DNA of 8,270 nucleotides, from assembly GCA_016931365.1 (NCBI GenBank), contig JAFGEY010000416.1, positions 1 through 8,270 on the forward strand, written 5' to 3'. Positions within the stretch are counted from its first letter, which is position 1, and every line of letters starts with the position of its first letter. Below the pieces are notes generated by a model, which saw only the letters and a program-made list of their open reading frames with translations, ran no database searches and had not been told where the DNA came from. Below, piece after piece: positions 5,033 through 8,270 of this stretch. This stretch comes from Anaerolineae bacterium (GTDB lineage: Bacteria; Chloroflexota; Anaerolineae; JAFGEY01). The translations under genes were made by a program, and so were the position numbers.

Positions 5033-6637
5033 ATGACCGCTCGACAGCCAGCAGATGCACTCAACCGCGCATACTCGGTTTTGCGATGGGTCTTTCTGCT
5101 GGCTGTCCTCGTCTACCTGACCCTCTTTGGCCTCAACTCGTTGACCCGCCTGCGTCGCTTTTCGCCCGATTCGATGAATTACGTGGACGTGGCGCGCAAC
5201 ATCGCCGCTGGGCGGGGCATCGTCCAGTCGACGCTTGGCTTTAACCAGCCGCACTGGGACGCGGGCCGCACCATTCCCACGCCGATCACCTCGCAGCCGC
5301 CGGTGTATGCCCTGTTGATTGTCCTGTTGAGCGCGTTGGGCCTCTCCTGGGCCGACGCTGCATTACTCGTGCCCGTGTTGAGCTACGGGGCAGTCCTGCT
5401 GCTGACCTGGCTGCTGGTGCGAGAATTGTTCGACCCCGGCGTGGCCTTGATCGCCACGGCGTGCCTGCTCCTTTACGCGCCGCTGCGTTTCGTATCGTCC
5501 TATGCCTGGAGCGAGGCGCCGGCAGTCGCCCTGGCCTGGTTGGCCCTTTGGCTGTTGGCGCGCACGCGCCGCACGCTGCGCCAGCGCTACCTCTGGCCTC
5601 TGCTGGCCGGCCTGGCGACCGGGCTGGCTTTTGCCACCCGCTATGCCTTTCTGCCTCTGTTTGTGCTGGGCATTTTGTTGCTGATCGAACCGGAAAGCCG
5701 CCAATGGACGGCGCGCAACCTGGCTCTGTACGCGGCGGGCTTTGTCCTGCCCGCGCTGTGGGTGGTCGGGCGCAGCCTGTACTTTGATGGCGCGTTACTC
5801 GGCCCGGCGCGCAATTCATCGCTGCGCGGGTTGGGCGAGAACTGGGGTGATATGATCGACGCGCTGTTCAAATCCTACCTGGATGGCGTCGAGCGCGAGC
5901 GGCAAGGGCTGTGGTTCTGGCTGTCGATGATCGGGATGGGGCTGATTTTGGCCGCGCGGCGGCAGTTGGGCAAAACGCTGGAGGAGGTTTTTCTCGGCGG
6001 CAAGGCCTATCTGCTGACTTTATGGGCCTTGAGCTATCTGGGGCTGCTGCTCTACCAGCGTACGCAGACCCATTTCGACCAGATCGGCCCACGGCTGGTG
6101 GTCCCGGCCGGGGTGGCCCTGGTCCTGCTGTGGACGGTGTTACTGGTCAAGACGGTCAAATTGGAGGCGAAATATCTGATTTACGGCGCGCTGCTGCTGG
6201 GGGCACTGGCGATCCGCGATCAGGTGAAACTGTGGCAGGAGCTTGAGCCGCAAAGCGAGGCCGACGCGATCGCCCGCTCGGAGCGGTTGAGCTGGGTCGC
6301 GCAGCACACCACCGCGCGCGATCTCGTCGTCGGCGACGATACGATGGACCTGCCCTTTTACTTTGGCTACGAGGCGGCGATCTCGTTCTCGCCCTATCCT
6401 TATACCGATCACCCCGATTACGACACCTTGATGGCCTATCTTGATCAACACTGTGCGGAATATTCGAACATCTTTCTCGTGCTGCGCCGTCGTTGTGACA
6501 ATGAGACGTGCTGGCGGTACATGTATGGCCCGTTCATCGCCGATCTGGTGGCGGGGCGGACAGAGGCCTATGCGGGGGTGACAGTGCAGCGTCGCTTGAG
6601 CGACGGGTACGTGTTCAGGCTGTCGCCGTGCGATTGA
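5033..6637 (+). CDS. Polytopic membrane glycosyltransferase, GT-C fold (GT39/ArnT/PMT_2-like)
   Basis: A 534-residue integral membrane protein with about ten hydrophobic helices, the first at about residues 17-36. Enzymes of this family transfer sugars from polyprenyl-phosphate donors to lipids or proteins on the outer face of the membrane. The first extracytoplasmic loop reads RRFSPDSMNYVDVARNIAAG (41-60), where Asp46 (or Asp52) sits in the position of the catalytic Asp of GT-C enzymes. The same loop ends in TSQPPVYALLI (86-96), which matches the 'PPLYPLLL' segment seen before helix 2 in GT39 proteins. The helices alternate with Arg-rich cytoplasmic loops (for example near 5560-5600). The last ~120 residues are a soluble domain with four Cys (CAEYSN..., RRRCDNETC...) and end at CD. 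The donor and acceptor cannot be told from sequence. The 3' end overlaps the convergent phosphatase gene by 23 bp. Confidence 0.82.
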   Translation: MTARQPADALNRAYSVLRWVFLLAVLVYLTLFGLNSLTRLRRFSPDSMNYVDVARNIAAGRGIVQSTLGFNQPHWDAGRTIPTPITSQPPVYALLIVLLSALGLSWADAALLVPVLSYGAVLLLTWLLVRELFDPGVALIATACLLLYAPLRFVSSYAWSEAPAVALAWLALWLLARTRRTLRQRYLWPLLAGLATGLAFATRYAFLPLFVLGILLLIEPESRQWTARNLALYAAGFVLPALWVVGRSLYFDGALLGPARNSSLRGLGENWGDMIDALFKSYLDGVERERQGLWFWLSMIGMGLILAARRQLGKTLEEVFLGGKAYLLTLWALSYLGLLLYQRTQTHFDQIGPRLVVPAGVALVLLWTVLLVKTVKLEAKYLIYGALLLGALAIRDQVKLWQELEPQSEADAIARSERLSWVAQHTTARDLVVGDDTMDLPFYFGYEAAISFSPYPYTDHPDYDTLMAYLDQHCAEYSNIFLVLRRRCDNETCWRYMYGPFIADLVAGRTEAYAGVTVQRRLSDGYVFRLSPCD

Positions 6638-7100
6638 AAAACGGGTCGGCCCAGCCAAAAGGCACACCGGCGGCCTGTGCCGCCTGCTGATCGCTTGCCA
6701 AATCACCGACAAAAAGACAATCTCGCGCTTTAGTCTGGAACCGATCCAGCGCATTGAAGATGAAACCGGGGTTGGGCTTGCGGTTGGGACAGTCGAGATC
6801 GTAGGCGGCGACCGCCGCCCCGGCCAGGTGTGGGCAGAGATAAGAGGCCGCGACCGGCAGGCCAAGCAGGTCGATCACGCGCTGCTGGATCGCCCGGGCT
6901 TCTGGTTCGCTGATATAGCCGCGCGCGACTCCGCCCTGATTGGAGACGATCACCAACTGCCATTCCTCTGCAACGTACCTGGACAGCGTCTCGCGCACGT
7001 TGGGCAGCAGTTCGACCTCGTCGACCGAGTTGGGCGGGCGGTAGCCAAACGAGCGGTTGAGCGTGCCGTCGCGGTCGAGAAAGAGCAGACGGACGGTCAT
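6615..7100 (-). CDS. HAD-IIIA phosphatase, GmhB/histidinol-phosphatase-like
   Basis: A 161-residue cytoplasmic phosphohydrolase with all HAD motifs. Motif I is FLDRDGTLN (nucleophile Asp9, acid/base Asp11), motif II is SNQGGVARG (Ser53), motif III is RKPNPG (Lys108), and motif IV is VGDLASDQQAA (Asp133, Asp137). The SNQGGVARG and RKPxPG forms point to the D-glycero-D-manno-heptose-1,7-bisphosphate 7-phosphatase/histidinol-phosphatase group. That group usually has a zinc loop of Cys-x-His and Cys-x-Cys before RKP. Here Cys89, His91 and Cys104 are kept, but the fourth position is Asn106 (CPNRKP), and the loop between the pairs is long and Ala-rich. The ATG at 7100 overlaps the upstream lipoprotein stop (ATGA), so the two are probably co-translated. 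With a surface glycosyltransferase next door, a role in activated-sugar supply is plausible but unproven. Confidence 0.85.
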   Translation of the reverse strand: MTVRLLFLDRDGTLNRSFGYRPPNSVDEVELLPNVRETLSRYVAEEWQLVIVSNQGGVARGYISEPEARAIQQRVIDLLGLPVAASYLCPHLAGAAVAAYDLDCPNRKPNPGFIFNALDRFQTKARDCLFVGDLASDQQAAQAAGVPFGWADPFFNRTATA

Positions 7101-7846
7101 TGTTGTTCCAGCGCGGCTTGCAGACGCTCGTCGAGCAGCAGGGCCAGGTCGACGGCCGGCGCGCGGGGCTTTTGACCGTCGGGATAAATGGACAGGCAGA
7201 CTCCCAGCACCATCTCCCGCCGAAAGACGACGATGTCAGCCCTGAGGTTGTCGATCGGTATCGGATTGGCTCCCCCTCGCGCCAGCACCACGCTCAGCCC
7301 GCCGGCCTTTTCGCCGATCTCTGGCATGTCTTCCATGACCTGTTTTTCTTTGATCTGGCCTATTTGCGACCCGATCATATCGAGCACTTTATCCGGATCG
7401 TCCAGCAGCAGGTCAATGGTTTCGCGGTCGGCGTCGTTTTGCGCGCGCACGATCAAGCTGATGGTAAACTCGGCCGGAAACAAGGAGAGAAACGAGGTCG
7501 GGTTTTCGGCCTTGTAGCCCTGCTGCTCGAACATAGCGGGGTCTACGCCGATCGTCGTCAGGTCAAAGACCATGAACCCCGGCGGCAGGTCGCCGGGCAG
7601 GATGCGCACGCCGCTCAGGTCGAGGTCTTGCACCTCGGCCGCAGTCTTGGTGGGAGCCGCGGGCGGCGTGGACGTGGGTGTTGTCGTTGGAGTAGACGTG
7701 GGTATCGCTGTCGGTGTGGATGTGGGCACCAACGTTACTGTTGCTTCCAACGCTGGCGCCGGCGTCGTCGCCGGCTTGAACGACGGGATCGCGCAGCCCA
7801 GCAGCAGGCAAGCAAATAGCACTGCAAAGAATAAATGTTTTTTCAT
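7097..7846 (-). CDS. Lipoprotein with 8-residue Thr/Pro repeats, function unknown
   Basis: A 249-residue predicted lipoprotein. The signal peptide MKKHLFFAVLFACLLLGC has the lipobox LLGC, with Cys18 as the lipid anchor. Residues about 20-70 are a Thr/Pro linker containing tandem PTSTPT-type units. The C-terminal domain (about 75-249) starts with VRILPGDLPPGF, a 'LxPxDLPxGF' opening seen in other unassigned lipoproteins of this kind, and has an acidic middle (DDPDKVLDMIGSQIGQIKEK). I recognise no catalytic motif, and a binding or structural role at the cell surface is the safest reading. The ribosome-binding site is weak (AGGTTTG, about 5-11 bases before the ATG). The gene is first in a two-gene unit with the HAD phosphatase, sharing ATGA at 7097-7100. 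The 67 bases between it and the AT-rich gene upstream may hold its promoter, but I could not fix one. Confidence 0.75.
   Translation of the reverse strand: MKKHLFFAVLFACLLLGCAIPSFKPATTPAPALEATVTLVPTSTPTAIPTSTPTTTPTSTPPAAPTKTAAEVQDLDLSGVRILPGDLPPGFMVFDLTTIGVDPAMFEQQGYKAENPTSFLSLFPAEFTISLIVRAQNDADRETIDLLLDDPDKVLDMIGSQIGQIKEKQVMEDMPEIGEKAGGLSVVLARGGANPIPIDNLRADIVVFRREMVLGVCLSIYPDGQKPRAPAVDLALLLDERLQAALEQQ
7668..7739 (-). repeat. Degenerate 24-bp tandem repeat (three copies) encoding the Thr/Pro linker
   Basis: Three consecutive 24-base units start at 7668, 7692 and 7716. On the plus strand they begin GTGGACGTGGG, GTAGACGTGGG and GTGGATGTGGG, and their second halves are more variable. On the coding strand each unit specifies an 8-residue STPT/IPT block. 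The in-frame period means that copy-number change would lengthen or shorten the linker without breaking the gene. Confidence 0.6.
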
Positions 7847-7913
7847 TTTACAAACCTATGACATCAGCGACTTCGTAACAAGCTCACTTAATAAGAAAAA
7901 TAGGTCTTCAAAG

Positions 7914-8240
7914 CTAGCGTAAAAGCTTCGCCAATTCGGACTTTTTTTCTTTAAATCTTTTGTCGACAGCTTTAATGAAGTCGGGACGCATAAAAGATAT
8001 TGAGCCGAGATGTCGATATATTTCGAAAGGAGTTTTCAAACGGCCAGTTTCGTCAATTTCTGTATTCATACGAGTATAGTCTACGATAAACCGAGTAAAA
8101 ATCTCAATATCAGCGGGTTCGATTAACGAATACTGGCTCTCAAGAATTGTCAGAATGTGAGCGTTATTCTTTTTTACCTGCTCAATACACCGGAAACTAA
8201 GTTTCTTTAAATTTTTCGTTTGCAACGTTAACATCGACAT
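7914..8240 (-). CDS. AT-rich orphan protein, unknown function
   Basis: A 108-residue, strongly basic and probably helical protein (MSMLTLQTKNLKKLSFRCIE at the N-terminus, ending KKSELAKLLR). I do not recognise a family. It has no signal peptide or membrane helix. The middle (IEIFTRFIVDYTRMNTEIDE) and the ending (SFMRPDFIKAVDKRFKEKK) look like folded helical sequence and not random translation. An in-frame stop just upstream (8250-8252) limits the start to ATG 8240 or the nearby ATG 8234; neither has a strong ribosome-binding site. Its DNA is clearly more AT-rich than every other gene in the window, which suggests recent acquisition. It is followed on the same strand by the lipoprotein gene after 67 bases. 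Confidence 0.55.
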   Translation of the reverse strand: MSMLTLQTKNLKKLSFRCIEQVKKNNAHILTILESQYSLIEPADIEIFTRFIVDYTRMNTEIDETGRLKTPFEIYRHLGSISFMRPDFIKAVDKRFKEKKSELAKLLR

Positions 8241-8270
8241 AATGCCGGTTCATCTTGTCTCTGGCTGACT

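Noticed and set aside
7854..7905. ACCTAT (7854-7859) and ATAGGT (7900-7905) as an operator or terminator before the lipoprotein gene
   Set aside because: Only 6 bp, 40 bases apart, in AT-rich DNA; this is expected by chance. No convincing -10/-35 pair could be fixed in the same gap.
1..8270. CRISPR arrays, tRNA or rRNA genes, integrase or transposase genes
   Set aside because: No regularly spaced repeats, no cloverleaf-like sequence and no recombinase motifs were seen on either strand.

Overview
The window looks like a piece of a Chloroflexota (Anaerolineae/Ardenticatenia-like) chromosome. This is inferred from gene style. Three separate lipoproteins carry long Thr/Pro-rich linkers after the lipobox. 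They sit beside a UroD/MtaA-like enzyme, a DOMON lipoprotein and a GT-C (ArnT/GT39-like) membrane protein, all GC-rich, and the non-coding gaps are full of palindromic repeats. No rRNA, tRNA, CRISPR array, transposase or phage gene was seen.

Layout, left to right. Bases 1-227 hold one copy of a palindromic interspersed repeat fused to the last ~28 codons of a GNAT acetyltransferase. A class I SAM-dependent methyltransferase follows (280-1221, +). Bases 1222-1540 are a gene graveyard: a ~29-codon head of one gene, a second and more complete copy of the same repeat, and the last ~47 codons of a different, RimJ/RimL-like GNAT gene. Next come a lipoprotein with two Asp-rich FG-GAP/EF-hand-like loops (1537-2853, +), a UroD/MtaA-family protein (2924-3928, +), a 149-bp MITE-like element, a DOMON lipoprotein (4183-4968, +), a hairpin repeat, and a GT39-like integral membrane protein (5033-6637, +). 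Three genes follow on the minus strand, converging on the membrane protein: an AT-rich orphan gene (8240-7914), a third Thr/Pro-linker lipoprotein (7846-7097) and a HAD-IIIA phosphatase of the GmhB/histidinol-phosphatase type (7100-6615). The last two overlap by ATGA.

How the parts relate. There is no obvious single pathway. Four of the eight intact genes are predicted to act at or outside the membrane (three lipoproteins, one polytopic glycosyltransferase). The GmhB-like phosphatase could belong to sugar-nucleotide supply for surface glycans, but that link is only inference.

The most notable signal is in the gaps. Four unrelated palindromic element types occupy five of the plus-strand spacers. 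Two copies of one type sit directly against decapitated GNAT tails. The 149-bp element has ~30-bp imperfect terminal inverted repeats and an 8-bp, 7/8-matching flanking direct repeat, as expected for a non-autonomous transposable element. I found no complete undescribed multi-gene system.
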